This document shows, one piece after another, positions 51,568 to 60,462 of a stretch of DNA of 64,000 nt. Under the pieces are notes generated by a model. That model was given only the letters and a program-made list of their open reading frames with translations. It was not told the origin of the DNA and did not search any database. Within the stretch, counting starts at the first letter, position 1; every line of letters starts with the position of its first letter. The DNA comes from Bin87 sp965220505. Its GTDB lineage: Bacteria; Chloroflexota; Dehalococcoidia; Lucifugimonadales; UBA3495. The stretch spans positions 1 to 64,000 of the forward strand of contig CBDCQE010000001.1 of assembly GCA_965220505.1 (NCBI GenBank), read 5' to 3'. The position numbers and the translations under genes were made by a program.

Positions 51568-51973
51568 GTTCAGCGTCGGTCTGACGGCAACCTGCTGCAG
51601 TGCGCTACAATATCTTGAAGGCGCGGCTTACATCGCCATTGTGCTGGCCGTCTTTGGAGTACCGCAGTTGCTGACCTACTATCTTGACCGCAGAGACCGT
51701 CGCCGCGACCGCCGAGAGGATCGGGCGGAAGCCGAGCGTGCGCGCCGGGAGGAACGGGCGGAAGCGGAACGCCGGCATCAGGAGACGATGACCGCGCTGA
51801 CTGGCACGATAACCGCACTGACTGCCGTATTGGAGCGCAATGGGCATACTCCGGCAGATCAATCCGCAGCCATTGAGCGGTTGCAGCAGCGCATTGCGGA
51901 ACTTGAGGCAGAAATAGCGCTCATTCGCAACGGCGACATCGGTAGCCCGCCGCACGTTCCCACCAGTGAATGA
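51551..51973 (+). CDS. Small membrane protein with coiled coil
   Basis: The start at the ATG at 51551, inside the end of the previous gene, gives 140 residues. One membrane segment (AAYIAIVLAVFGVPQLLTYY, about 25-44) is followed by a highly charged helix (RRDRRRDRREDRAEAERARR) and a further coiled coil (IERLQQRIAELEAEIALIRN). No family was recognised. It overlaps the next gene by 4 bp. Confidence 0.6.
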   Translation: MQPQLEFSVGLTATCCSALQYLEGAAYIAIVLAVFGVPQLLTYYLDRRDRRRDRREDRAEAERARREERAEAERRHQETMTALTGTITALTAVLERNGHTPADQSAAIERLQQRIAELEAEIALIRNGDIGSPPHVPTSE

Positions 51974-52812
51974 TGGCAGTCATACTCGATCCCAAGGCTG
52001 CCGGCGCCAGGCGGTTCGAAGGCCAGGTCGCCGTCGTTACCGGGGGCGGTCAAGGCATCGGGTCGGCAACCGCGCGCCGCCTGGCCCAGGAAGGCGCATC
52101 CATCGTCATCGGCGACATGGTTGCCGAAACCTCGGGACGCGTCCGAAGGGAAGTCCAGGACTTCGGCGGCGCGTGCGAAATCGCGCTCGGGGACCTGTCC
52201 AAGTGGGAGAATGCCGAAGTCCTCATGGCCACGGCTCACGAAACTTTCGGCAGGATTGATGTGCTTGCCAACATTGCCGGCGGCACGATCTGGTTCCAGT
52301 CGCTTCAGTACTACACGCCGGACCAGATCCAGGCGGAGATCGACCGGAGCTTCTGGACCGCAATGTGGTGCTGCCGAGCCGCGTTGCCGTACATGATTGA
52401 ACAGGGCTCAGGGTCCATAGTCAACATCGCTACCCACGCGGTGACCGGCCGATTCCGCGTGCCTTACGCGGCCGCCAAGGCCGGCCAGATCGGACTGACC
52501 ACCTCGCTGGCGCGGGAGGTCGCCCATCTGGGAATTCGGGTCAACTGCGTCGCACCCAGCGGTACGGCGGCCGAAGACCGGGTCACGCCTCGGGACTATG
52601 GCGTTGGGATAATACCTCCGGAGTTGCCCGCCAGCGAGCGCGCCGCCCAGGACGAGTACCGGTCGGCGACCCGCAACTCGGAGATACCCATGGGTCGGCG
52701 CGGTGAGGCCGACGAGCAGGCGGCCGCTATTGCCTTTCTCGCTTCCCACGACGCTTCTTACATCACCGGTCAGGTTTTGGCAGTGGGCGGCGGCCAGCCG
52801 TATCCGTTCTAG
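51970..52812 (+). CDS. BenD-like cis-diol dehydrogenase (SDR)
   Basis: This 280-residue SDR has VAVVTGGGQGIGSATARRLA, the dinucleotide motif, then FGRIDVLANIAGGTIWFQSL, WTAMWCCRAALPYMIEQGSG, RVPYAAAKAGQIGLTTSLAR and ASYITGQVLAVGGGQPYPF. The GGTIW and LWCCRAALP-like segments and the ending are those of BenD, the 1,6-dihydroxycyclohexa-2,4-diene-1-carboxylate dehydrogenase that follows benzoate dioxygenase. The usual catalytic Ser of the NxSS motif is Thr here (IVNIATHAVTG), while Tyr and Lys remain. A Rieske oxygenase gene follows, consistent with aromatic dihydroxylation. Confidence 0.82.
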   Translation: MMAVILDPKAAGARRFEGQVAVVTGGGQGIGSATARRLAQEGASIVIGDMVAETSGRVRREVQDFGGACEIALGDLSKWENAEVLMATAHETFGRIDVLANIAGGTIWFQSLQYYTPDQIQAEIDRSFWTAMWCCRAALPYMIEQGSGSIVNIATHAVTGRFRVPYAAAKAGQIGLTTSLAREVAHLGIRVNCVAPSGTAAEDRVTPRDYGVGIIPPELPASERAAQDEYRSATRNSEIPMGRRGEADEQAAAIAFLASHDASYITGQVLAVGGGQPYPF

Positions 52813-52831
52813 GTTTAAGCCTGAAACGCTG

Positions 52832-52858
52832 CTGGATTCCGGCTTTCGCCGGAATGAC
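52832..52858. repeat. 27-bp palindromic dispersed repeat, copy 1
   Basis: ctggattccggctttcgccg and the next 7 bases are identical to 62307-62333. The stem attccggc / gccggaat encloses tttc. It lies between the BenD-like and Rieske genes. Confidence 0.8.
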
Positions 52859-52975
52859 GAGAAGTTAAACCACTAGATTGAAACGCCACCGGCCCGGTCT
52901 GAGCCGTACTCTGCCCCTTGACCGTTCTGCTAATATTGCGGCATCCGATCGCCCAATGACAGGGAGGCAGCGAAA

Positions 52976-54427
52976 ATGGGACTCAAACGCCTCTGGCTGA
53001 AGCCGCTTTCCGGCTACCCCGGCGGATACAAAGAGATGCGACGCGGCACACAGGGGTTCGACTCCACGCCGCCCTTCCAGGTGCCTGACAACCCTCGGGA
53101 CCGACGCAGCCGCATTCCTCCCAACGGCTTTCGGGAATACTGGTATCCGGCCCTGCCGGCCAAGGACGTGAAGAAAAACAAGCCCGCCATGCTCCGGATG
53201 CTGGGCACGGACGTGGTCTTCTTCAAGGACAAAGAGGGACAGGTGCAGGCTCTGTTGGACTGGTGTCCGCATCGCGCCGTCTACCTGTCGATGGGACGCT
53301 GTTACTTCGAAGGCTTCCTGACCTGCCCTTACCACGGAGCCACCTTCGACGGCGACGGCAACTGCGTGGCGTTTCTCACCGAAGGTCCCGACTCCATGAT
53401 GGTGGGCGCGCCAGGCATGAAAGCCCGCAAGTTCCCCACCGTTACCCTGAAGGGCATGGTCTTCGTGTGGATGGGCGAGGGCGAGCCCGTCGCTCCTGAG
53501 GAGGACATCCCGCCGGAGATGTTCGAGGAGCACAACATCTGTCGCCCGTCGTTCTGCATGTTCGACTGCAACTGGGTGCTGGTCCTGGAAAACACCATGG
53601 ACGCGCACAATGCCTTCATGGTGCACCGCAATGCCCTGCGGATCCTGGGCAGCCGGGTGGGCGGACGGCCGCGCACGCCGCTGGGCTACCGCGTGAACCT
53701 GGTCAACAACAAGAACGTCCACTACCGGCCGGGCAGCGGCAAGGCCTCTGTGGAAAAGTACTATTACGACGATGACGGCAACATTCCGTATCAGATGTAC
53801 TACCCCGGTGTGGATGGCGTCTGGCCCCTCCATCGTTGGCGCCTGGCCTGGACCTGGTTCTTTGACTGGAAAGCCAAGCGGAAAGGACAGGACCCCAACT
53901 ACCGGCGCGCATCCGCCGCTGCCGACACTCCCGATGTCAACGAGTGGAACGGTACCCGGCTCCCCGGCATGTCTCGAACCGGCGGCAACAACCGCTACTT
54001 CCGCAGCACCCGCTGGCCGGTTCCCGTCGAGGAGAACCTGACCCGCATGGTCTACCTCAACGTCGAGCGATACGAGAAACGACCCGGCCTGCTGCGTCGC
54101 ATCGTCAGCGGCGCCACGTGGCCCTATCGCAACTGGGAGCTCAACTTCAACTTCCGCAACCAGGACTACGACGCGGAAAAATACACGCAGTACAACATGC
54201 CCGAGTACCTGTCTTCCACAGACTCGGTGGTCGTCGCCATGCGTCGACTGTTCGTGGACCACAACCGCGATGTGATCCGCCAGCGGGAGCGCGAGGAAGC
54301 GTTGCCGGAGGTTATGGAGGAGAGCGAGGCCGAGCGCATGGTGCGCGAGGGGGATATCAAAGTCGCGTCCGCCACCGAGGCGTTCGACGCCGACCGCCTG
54401 GAGGCCGAGCTACTGCGACGGGTCTAG
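52976..54427 (+). CDS. Rieske non-heme iron oxygenase, large subunit type
   Basis: This 483-residue protein has a Rieske centre: WCPHRAVYLSMG with ligands Cys and His, then FLTCPYHGATFDGDGN (about 95-130). The mononuclear iron site is suggested by ENTMDAHNAFMVHRNALRIL (Asp and two His, about 205-220). The C-terminal extension after about 420 is charged and helical. Such oxygenases need a reductase, which is not in the window. The adjacent BenD-like dehydrogenase and LLM oxidoreductase suggest breakdown of aromatic or other ring compounds. Its stop overlaps the convergent LLM gene by 3 bp within a ctag. Confidence 0.9.
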   Translation: MGLKRLWLKPLSGYPGGYKEMRRGTQGFDSTPPFQVPDNPRDRRSRIPPNGFREYWYPALPAKDVKKNKPAMLRMLGTDVVFFKDKEGQVQALLDWCPHRAVYLSMGRCYFEGFLTCPYHGATFDGDGNCVAFLTEGPDSMMVGAPGMKARKFPTVTLKGMVFVWMGEGEPVAPEEDIPPEMFEEHNICRPSFCMFDCNWVLVLENTMDAHNAFMVHRNALRILGSRVGGRPRTPLGYRVNLVNNKNVHYRPGSGKASVEKYYYDDDGNIPYQMYYPGVDGVWPLHRWRLAWTWFFDWKAKRKGQDPNYRRASAAADTPDVNEWNGTRLPGMSRTGGNNRYFRSTRWPVPVEENLTRMVYLNVERYEKRPGLLRRIVSGATWPYRNWELNFNFRNQDYDAEKYTQYNMPEYLSSTDSVVVAMRRLFVDHNRDVIRQREREEALPEVMEESEAERMVREGDIKVASATEAFDADRLEAELLRRV

Positions 54428-55533
54428 GAGAACGCCGGCATCACTTCCTTGGCGAACAGTCGGATCGATCGTTTGGCCGCATCGGGATCGATGTAGCCGA
54501 ACAGGTGTCGGGCGCAGAAAATGTCGTGGCCGATCAGGTCGTGCTGCTCCTTCAGGCGCCGCGCTACGGTCTCCGGGCTGCCCACCACGGCGATGCCGTT
54601 ATCGATCCAGAAGTCGTAGGACTGGGCACGCTCCCGGAAGGTGCGCCGCAACTCTGCCCTTTCCGGCGTCCCCGGGTCGTCGCCGCGCATCCCGTGGGGC
54701 CCGTAGCCGATGCGGGTGGAGCCAATGTAATCACGGCCCTTGCCCGCCGGAACCGCTTCCGGGTGAACGGCGGTGGCGAGGTGCGGCTCCGCCTGCTCCC
54801 GTGCCTTGGCGTCGGTTTCGGCCACGTGAACGTGACGGGTCAGGAAGGTTTTAGGCATCGGAGTGTCGTGCCCTTCCGCTTGCCACAAGTTGCGCCAAGT
54901 GTTGAATTTTTCAGCGATCACCGGGTCGGTGTCGATGTTCTGGGAGACGTGGAAGTTCTTTTTCGCCGCGTATTCGAAGCTGGCGGCGCTGTGGGCTCCG
55001 AACCACACCGGCGGATGTGGTTTCTGGAAAGGCTCCGGCGTACTGAGCGCTTCGTCGAACTGGAAGAACTCTCCCTCGTATGTAACGCTGCCCTCGGTCC
55101 ACGCCATCAGGATGATGTCCAAGGCTTCCTGGCTCATGTCCCGCCGCCGGTCGAAATCCACCTTCCAACGCAGGAATTCGTGGCTGGTTACCCCAGTGCC
55201 CGCCCCGAATTCCACGCGTCCGCGTGACAGTTGATCCAGCATGGCGACCTCTTCCGCCAACCGTACCGGGTGGTGGAAGGGAAGCTGGTAGATCATCACG
55301 CCGAAGCGCAGCGCGCTGGTAGCCCGCGCAAGGGCCGTCAGATACACGCTGGGTGAGCTGAGGAAGCTTACGTCCGAGCTCTGGTGCTCGATGGAAAAGT
55401 AGTACTTGTACCCCATCTGCTCCGCTTCCTGGGCGCCGCGGATGTGCTCGTCGTACACGTCAGCGGCCAACGCATGGGATTCCATCTGTGCCTGGTCCAG
55501 CACGTCGTAGAGTCCGATTTCCATCTTGGGCAT
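54424..55533 (-). CDS. LLM-class flavin-dependent oxidoreductase
   Basis: The start at 55533 (MPKMEIGLYDVLDQAQMESH) has GGAGG 8 nt upstream and gives 369 residues. Luciferase-like features are AEQMGYKYYFSIEHQSSDVS, LRFGVMIYQLPFHHPVRLAE, MLDQLSRGRVEFGAGTG and FQKPHPPVWFGAHSAASFEY, plus GIAVVGSPETVARRLKEQHD near the end. FMN- or F420-dependent oxidation of an unknown organic substrate is expected. It converges with the Rieske gene and diverges from the alpha/beta hydrolase gene. Confidence 0.9.
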   Translation of the reverse strand: MPKMEIGLYDVLDQAQMESHALAADVYDEHIRGAQEAEQMGYKYYFSIEHQSSDVSFLSSPSVYLTALARATSALRFGVMIYQLPFHHPVRLAEEVAMLDQLSRGRVEFGAGTGVTSHEFLRWKVDFDRRRDMSQEALDIILMAWTEGSVTYEGEFFQFDEALSTPEPFQKPHPPVWFGAHSAASFEYAAKKNFHVSQNIDTDPVIAEKFNTWRNLWQAEGHDTPMPKTFLTRHVHVAETDAKAREQAEPHLATAVHPEAVPAGKGRDYIGSTRIGYGPHGMRGDDPGTPERAELRRTFRERAQSYDFWIDNGIAVVGSPETVARRLKEQHDLIGHDIFCARHLFGYIDPDAAKRSIRLFAKEVMPAFS

Positions 55534-55584
55534 GGCGATAACCTCCGGGATTCGGTGCATGCGTTGGGGGTGGAACGCGATCAA

Positions 55585-55615
55585 TCGACGGTCGGGGATG
55601 TGGTGGTAGTATAAT
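55585..55615 (+). promoter_or_regulatory. Promoter-like -10 element for the hydrolase gene
   Basis: TATAAT at 55610-55615 lies 24 bp before the ATG at 55640. The upstream hexamer tcgacg (55585-55590) is a weak -35. The same TATAAT followed by a GC-rich stretch precedes the genes at 16470 and 58778. Confidence 0.4.
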
Positions 55616-55639
55616 GCCGACTGTAACCGGGAGGGGCCC

Positions 55640-56455
55640 ATGACCACCGTCGATTATTCGGTATTGGACAACCTTGCGGGGTCGTCCCGTTCGTTCTACC
55701 CGCAGCGGCATTGGACGGAAACCCCCGAAGGGGCGGCCGATTACGGGATAGCGGTCGACAATGGCGTGGTGCTGTCCAGCCGATTTTATCCGGTGGGGAG
55801 GGAAAACCCCACCGTGCTGTTTTTCTACGGCAACGGCGAGACGGCGGCCGGCTACGATGCGATCGCTCCTTTCTACAACCAGGTTGGGGCCAATTTCTTC
55901 GTCGCCGATTACCGAGGCTACGGCGCGTCCGGAGGGAGGCCGACCTTTACCACCATGCTAGCCGACGCCCGCCGGGTGCTGGATTGGTTGCGCGGCGCAC
56001 TTGGCGAACTGCGGTTCACCGGACCCCTGTACGTGATGGGGCGGTCCATGGGTCGCCACGCCGCCGGCGAACTGGCGGTCGCGGCGTCAGACCGCATCAA
56101 CGGCGTCATCATTGAAAGCGGGCGGCCGAATTTGGGACGGTTCACCGAAGGCTTGGACCCCGAAGCGGCACTGGCCCTGGAAGAGGCGTACCACGAGAAG
56201 TTTTACTCGATAAACATTCCGGCTTTGGTTATCCACGGGCAATGGGACGAGCTGGCTCCGCTGGCCGACGCTGTGGACATGCACGACAAGATGCGAACCA
56301 GAGAGAAACACCTGGAGATCATCCCCAGCGCCGGACACAACGACCTGATGTTCGTGGGCATCCAGCAATATTTCGGGGCAATCAGCAGCTTCATCTCCCG
56401 GTACGCCCAGCGCGGCGCGGCGGACGCCGCCATTGCCGATACAGAAGCAGAATAG
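55640..56455 (+). CDS. Alpha/beta hydrolase
   Basis: This 271-residue protein has the fold marks NPTVLFFYGNGETAAGYDAI (oxyanion strand), FVADYRGYGASGGRPTFTTM, nucleophile elbow VMGRSMGRHAAGELAV (Ser about 136), acid IHGQWDELAPLAD and IIPSAGHNDLMFVG (His). The catalytic triad is complete. It resembles BEM46/YqiA-like hydrolases; the substrate is unknown. The start follows gggagg at 55630-55635. Confidence 0.88.
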   Translation: MTTVDYSVLDNLAGSSRSFYPQRHWTETPEGAADYGIAVDNGVVLSSRFYPVGRENPTVLFFYGNGETAAGYDAIAPFYNQVGANFFVADYRGYGASGGRPTFTTMLADARRVLDWLRGALGELRFTGPLYVMGRSMGRHAAGELAVAASDRINGVIIESGRPNLGRFTEGLDPEAALALEEAYHEKFYSINIPALVIHGQWDELAPLADAVDMHDKMRTREKHLEIIPSAGHNDLMFVGIQQYFGAISSFISRYAQRGAADAAIADTEAE

Positions 56456-56466
56456 GAAGGCCGGAT

Positions 56467-56880
56467 ATGGGCATCTTTTACACGAAAGTCAGCGTCGCCA
56501 ACCTGGCGGGGGGCGACGCTTACGAAACAGAGGCGTTAGTTGACACTGGCGCGACCGATTCGGCCTTTCCCGCCACGCTGCTGGAGGCCCTGCGCATCCG
56601 TCCGGAGCGGACTGTAACCTACGTCACTGCTGACGGCTCGGAGGTGGAATGCGGCTACGGATACGCCAGTCTGACCATTTCCCTGGATGACGACCGGAGC
56701 GTGAGCGGCATCGCCCCCGTGGCCTTCTGGCCGGATGAGAGCGGGCAGTGCATCGGGGCGTCGGCTCTCCAATACCTGAAGCTTGCGGTAGATATGCCTG
56801 AGGAAAGATTGGTTGAAGTGCGGAGGGGCAGGCGGGGCTGGGCGGGAAGGCTGGACCAGAACGGCGGAGCGAAGGGCTAG
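56467..56880 (+). CDS. Retropepsin-like aspartyl protease family protein
   Basis: The start at 56467 gives 137 residues, 11 bp after the hydrolase gene. TEALVDTGATDSAFPATLLE is the DTG active-site motif of retroviral-type aspartyl proteases, followed by TADGSEVECGYGYASLTISL. A GASALQYLKLAVD segment near the end matches the family's conserved ILG/GAsaLe...D pattern. Bacterial members act as homodimers; the role here is unknown. The C-terminus is basic. Confidence 0.78.
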   Translation: MGIFYTKVSVANLAGGDAYETEALVDTGATDSAFPATLLEALRIRPERTVTYVTADGSEVECGYGYASLTISLDDDRSVSGIAPVAFWPDESGQCIGASALQYLKLAVDMPEERLVEVRRGRRGWAGRLDQNGGAKG

Positions 56881-56929
56881 TCGGGTTCCAATTACATCCC
56901 GACAAAGACCAGGCGAGGAGAGTGGCATC

Positions 56930-58675
56930 ATGGCGACCCAGATCGCAGGCCACATACGGGCTGGCGACATTGATGACCTGAAGCGGGACGGCTGCCGGGT
57001 GGTTACGGGGGGCGGACATGCAATCGCCGTCATCCACCACGACGGTCAGGTGCACGCCGTGGACAACCGCTGTCCCCACATGGGATTCCCGCTGGACCGG
57101 GGCAGCGTCAGCGGCGGGATCCTGACCTGCCACTGGCATCACGCCCGGTTCGATCTGGCCAGCGGAGGCACCTTCAATCCCTTCGCCGATGACGTGCGGA
57201 GTTTCCCGGTCACCGTTGTTGATGGGCAGGTTTGGGTGGATCCGCGGCCCGCAGAACGCGACGAGGTTGATCACTGGTCAGGCCGGCTGCGCGACGGGCT
57301 GGAGCACAACATCCGCCTGGTTTCCGCCAAGTCGGTGTTGGGCTTGCATACCGCCGGCGCGGATTATCGGGTGCCCCTGCGCATCGGCGCGGACTTCGGC
57401 ACCCGGTACACGTCGGACGGATGGGGGCCGGCCATGACCATCCTCACGGCGACCGCTAACATCCTGCCACACCTGGCCGAGGATGACCGTCCGCTGGCGC
57501 TGTACCAGGGGTTGCTCCACGTGTCGCGGGAATGCGCGGGCAGGCCGCCCCGTTTCGTGGTGGACCCTTTGCCCACCGGGGAAACCCGACCCGAGGTTTT
57601 CAAGCAATGGTTCCGCAATTTCATCGACGTGCGGGACGAGGACGCCGCCGAGCGGTGTCTGCGCACCGCCATCGAGCTGGATATTCCTCCCCGGGACATC
57701 GCCGACATGATCTTTGCGGCGGGCACTGACCACATCTACCTGGATGCCGGGCATACGCTGGATTTCGCCAACAAGGCGTTCGAGTTGCTCGACCACATCG
57801 GTTGGGAACACGCCAGCCAGACGTTGACCAGCCTGGTCCACGGCATGGCGCGCGCCCGCCGCAGCCAGGAACTCAGCGCGTGGCGGCACCCCATCGATTT
57901 GGCCTCCCTGGTGTGGCAGGCCCGCGAGGAGCTTCCGGCACTCTGCGAACAGGGGCGCAGCAACTCCGGCTGGGATGACGCCGATGGCCTGGCTCGTGAA
58001 ATGCTGCGGGACTCACCTTCGGATATCATCGAGGCCATCAAAGAGGCGATACGTGCCGGGGCAACCGCAGAACAGCTGGGCTCCGCGGTTGCTTATGCCG
58101 CATTCCTGCGGATGGCCCATTTTCACGTGTCCAACGAGTTCAACGACTGGGACACGGTGCACAATACGCTGACGGCGGCGAATGCCCTGCACCGCGCGTT
58201 GCAGCGGGCTCCGTCGTCGGAACTGGTGCGCGGGGTTTTTGACGTCGCCATGAGCATCTATCTCGACCGGTTCCTCAACATGCCGGCCCAGCGCATCCCG
58301 GAGACGGGACACGATCCGGCGGACAGCGCGGCGTTGCTGGTGGAGCTTGGCGATTTGATGAACGTGCGCCAGCAGGTGGAAGAAGTATCGCATCTGGTTT
58401 CTAGCCACCTGACCGGCGCGGGAGACCCGGACGCGCTGATGGCAGCCCTGGGACACGCGATGCTCGCCGAAGACGCCGGCTTCCACTCGTTCCAGATCGT
58501 GGATGCCGGATTGGGCCAGTACCGGGAGCGGCGGGGAACGGAATCCGGCCGGCACGTGCTGATCGGCATGGCGCGTTATCTGGCCGCCCACGCGCCCACA
58601 TCGCGCGCCGTGGGACAGACCTACCAGATCGCCCTGCGCCTGCAACGCGGCGAGGAGATATTCCGAGAACCGTAG
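56930..58675 (+). CDS. Rieske ferredoxin domain fused to a large helical domain
   Basis: The start at 56930 gives 581 residues. An N-terminal Rieske domain (about 1-105) has RCPHMGFPLDRGSVSGGILT and CHWHHARFDLASGG with all four cluster ligands. The following 470 residues are helical, with EHNIRLVSAKSVLGLHTAGA, FAAGTDHIYLDAGHTLDFAN and HIGWEHASQTLTSLVHGMAR. Several conserved-looking histidines occur (DHIYLDAGH). I cannot name this domain, although similar composite Rieske proteins exist. It is not a standard oxygenase alpha subunit because no D-x2-H-x4-H site follows at the usual place. Confidence 0.78.
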   Translation: MATQIAGHIRAGDIDDLKRDGCRVVTGGGHAIAVIHHDGQVHAVDNRCPHMGFPLDRGSVSGGILTCHWHHARFDLASGGTFNPFADDVRSFPVTVVDGQVWVDPRPAERDEVDHWSGRLRDGLEHNIRLVSAKSVLGLHTAGADYRVPLRIGADFGTRYTSDGWGPAMTILTATANILPHLAEDDRPLALYQGLLHVSRECAGRPPRFVVDPLPTGETRPEVFKQWFRNFIDVRDEDAAERCLRTAIELDIPPRDIADMIFAAGTDHIYLDAGHTLDFANKAFELLDHIGWEHASQTLTSLVHGMARARRSQELSAWRHPIDLASLVWQAREELPALCEQGRSNSGWDDADGLAREMLRDSPSDIIEAIKEAIRAGATAEQLGSAVAYAAFLRMAHFHVSNEFNDWDTVHNTLTAANALHRALQRAPSSELVRGVFDVAMSIYLDRFLNMPAQRIPETGHDPADSAALLVELGDLMNVRQQVEEVSHLVSSHLTGAGDPDALMAALGHAMLAEDAGFHSFQIVDAGLGQYRERRGTESGRHVLIGMARYLAAHAPTSRAVGQTYQIALRLQRGEEIFREP

Positions 58676-58704
58676 TCCCGCGGTGCCCGGGGCCGGCTCC
58701 GATG

Positions 58705-58710
58705 TATAAT
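58705..58710 (+). promoter_or_regulatory. TATAAT -10 element upstream of the 66-residue gene
   Basis: A perfect TATAAT lies 68 bp before the ATG at 58778, between the Rieske fusion gene and the amidase pair. No good -35 is visible. Confidence 0.35.
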
Positions 58711-58777
58711 CGCCCCAGCATTTCCCACCCTGGCAACTAACGAACTCGCAAGCGCGTTTGACCACGGAGGTTCTACG

Positions 58778-58978
58778 ATGCCCCATCCGAGCGAAATGTC
58801 CATTGACGACCTGCAACGGATCGCGGACCAGGCCGGTCTGGGTATGACCCGTGAGGAGGTCGAGGAGGTCAAGCCCATTTACGATCTGTACGCCGGGTAT
58901 GCCTACGAGCTCCACCAGATCAGCTTCGGCCCCACCGAAATGGTGGTCGAATTTCGTCCCGACTGGCCCGAAGGATAG
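58778..58978 (+). CDS. Small protein preceding amidase (possible amidase partner)
   Basis: This 66-residue protein reads MPHPSEMSIDDLQRIADQAG, then LGMTREEVEEVKPIYDLYAG and ELHQISFGPTEMVVEFRPDW. The helix plus loop layout and its place 50 bp before an amidase recall GatC/AtzG-type small partners of amidase-signature enzymes, but sequence similarity is not clear. It has its own TATAAT element and is probably co-transcribed with the amidase. Confidence 0.6.
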   Translation: MPHPSEMSIDDLQRIADQAGLGMTREEVEEVKPIYDLYAGYAYELHQISFGPTEMVVEFRPDWPEG

Positions 58979-59028
58979 ACCGGCGCATACGACAAAGCGA
59001 TCGGAGCCTCCCAAGGAGTTACCATCCC

Positions 59029-60435
59029 ATGGCTACTGCTGACCAGCGTCTATATTTCCTTACCATCCACCAGGCTGGCGAGTTGATGCGCCGGGGAGAA
59101 CTGTCTCCCGTTGAACTGACCCGCGCCTGCCTGGACCGCATCGCCGACACTGACGACCGCCTGCACTCGTTCATACTGCTGCTTGCGGACGAGGCCCTGG
59201 AACAGGCCCGCGTCGCGGAGTCGGAGATGCTGCGCGGCCAATACCGCGGCCCGATGCACGGTATCCCCTTTGCACTGAAGGACCTGTACGACACCGCTGG
59301 CATCCGCACTACGTCCGGATCCCGCGTGGACATCGAGCGGGTTCCCACGGAGGATGCCACCACGACGGCCCGCCTGAAGGACGCCGGCGGCATCCTGCTG
59401 GGCAAGCTGGCGATGCACGAGTTTGCCCTGGGGGGTCCGGACTGGACCACGCCTTTCGAGCCGGCCTGCAACCCCTGGAACCTGAACCACATCACGGGCG
59501 GCTCCAGCAGCGGCTCCGGGTCGGCGGTGGCCGCGGGCCAGGCGCTGGGTGCGCTGGGCTCCTGCACCGGAGGCTCGATTCGAGGCCCGGCGTCCCTGTG
59601 CGGCATCGTTGGCCTGAAACCGACGTATGGCCGCGTCAGTCGCTACGGGGTGGTGACGCTGAGCTGGTCCCAGGACCACGCCGGCCCCATGACCTGGACG
59701 GTAGAGGACACCGCGTACATGCTGCAAGCCATCGCGGGTCATGATCCCAAGGACCCCACTTCGAGCAAGGCTCCCGTGCCCGACTACTCGCGGTCGCTGC
59801 GCGAGGACATTCGCGGCGTCCGGTTGGGCCTGCCGCGCCACTACTTCTTCGATCCGGACCCGAGCGTGAATCCGGAGGTGGTCGCCACGGTGGAGAAGGC
59901 CATCGGCGAACTGGAGAGCCTGGGCGCCCGCGTACAGGACGTCTCCCTGCCCAGCCTGGACTACATTCGTGCGGCCAATTCCGTCATCATGGTCAGCGAG
60001 GCCTACGCCTACCACGAGCCCAACCTGAAGACCCGGCCCGAGGAGTTCGGCGAGATCGTGCGCGGCCGGTTCCGTGTGGGCGGCATGATGTCCGCCGCAG
60101 ACTATTTGCAGGCGCAGCGAGTCCGCACCTGGGCGCGCCGGGAGTTCGCCGAGGTAATGCAGAACGTTGACCTGCTGGTGACCCCCACCATGACCCAGCC
60201 GGCAGCCGCGTTCGAGGGCTACGATCCGAGCAGCACGGCGCGAGGACGCAGCTTCACGGCTCCGTTCAACGCCACCGGGTTGCCGGCAATTTCCGTGCCC
60301 TGCGGCTTCACCGAGAGCGGGCTGCCCATCGGGATGCAGTTCGCCGGCAAACCCTTTGACGAGCCGGGTGTCATCCAGGCAGCCTACACCTACCAGCAGC
60401 ACGCTCGTCTGTACGAGCAACGCCCGCCGATTTAG
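59029..60435 (+). CDS. Amidase-signature family hydrolase
   Basis: This 468-residue protein has the Ser-cisSer-Lys triad: Lys in GIPFALKDLYDTAGIRTT (about 80), cis-Ser in ITGGSSSGSGSAVAAGQALG (about 155) and nucleophilic Ser in GSCTGGSIRGPASLCGIVGL (about 180). The Asp usual in GTDTGGS is Cys here. Length and order match GatA/AtzF-like amidases. GatB and a clear GatC are absent, so a stand-alone amide hydrolase is more likely than the tRNA amidotransferase. It is near the degradative genes. Confidence 0.92.
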   Translation: MATADQRLYFLTIHQAGELMRRGELSPVELTRACLDRIADTDDRLHSFILLLADEALEQARVAESEMLRGQYRGPMHGIPFALKDLYDTAGIRTTSGSRVDIERVPTEDATTTARLKDAGGILLGKLAMHEFALGGPDWTTPFEPACNPWNLNHITGGSSSGSGSAVAAGQALGALGSCTGGSIRGPASLCGIVGLKPTYGRVSRYGVVTLSWSQDHAGPMTWTVEDTAYMLQAIAGHDPKDPTSSKAPVPDYSRSLREDIRGVRLGLPRHYFFDPDPSVNPEVVATVEKAIGELESLGARVQDVSLPSLDYIRAANSVIMVSEAYAYHEPNLKTRPEEFGEIVRGRFRVGGMMSAADYLQAQRVRTWARREFAEVMQNVDLLVTPTMTQPAAAFEGYDPSSTARGRSFTAPFNATGLPAISVPCGFTESGLPIGMQFAGKPFDEPGVIQAAYTYQQHARLYEQRPPI

Positions 60436-60462
60436 GCGCTAAATCCGGGCTTCGATTCGTCG

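Noticed and set aside
59029..60435. Amidase as GatA of tRNA amidotransferase
   Set aside because: No GatB, no clear GatC, and the neighbours are degradative genes.
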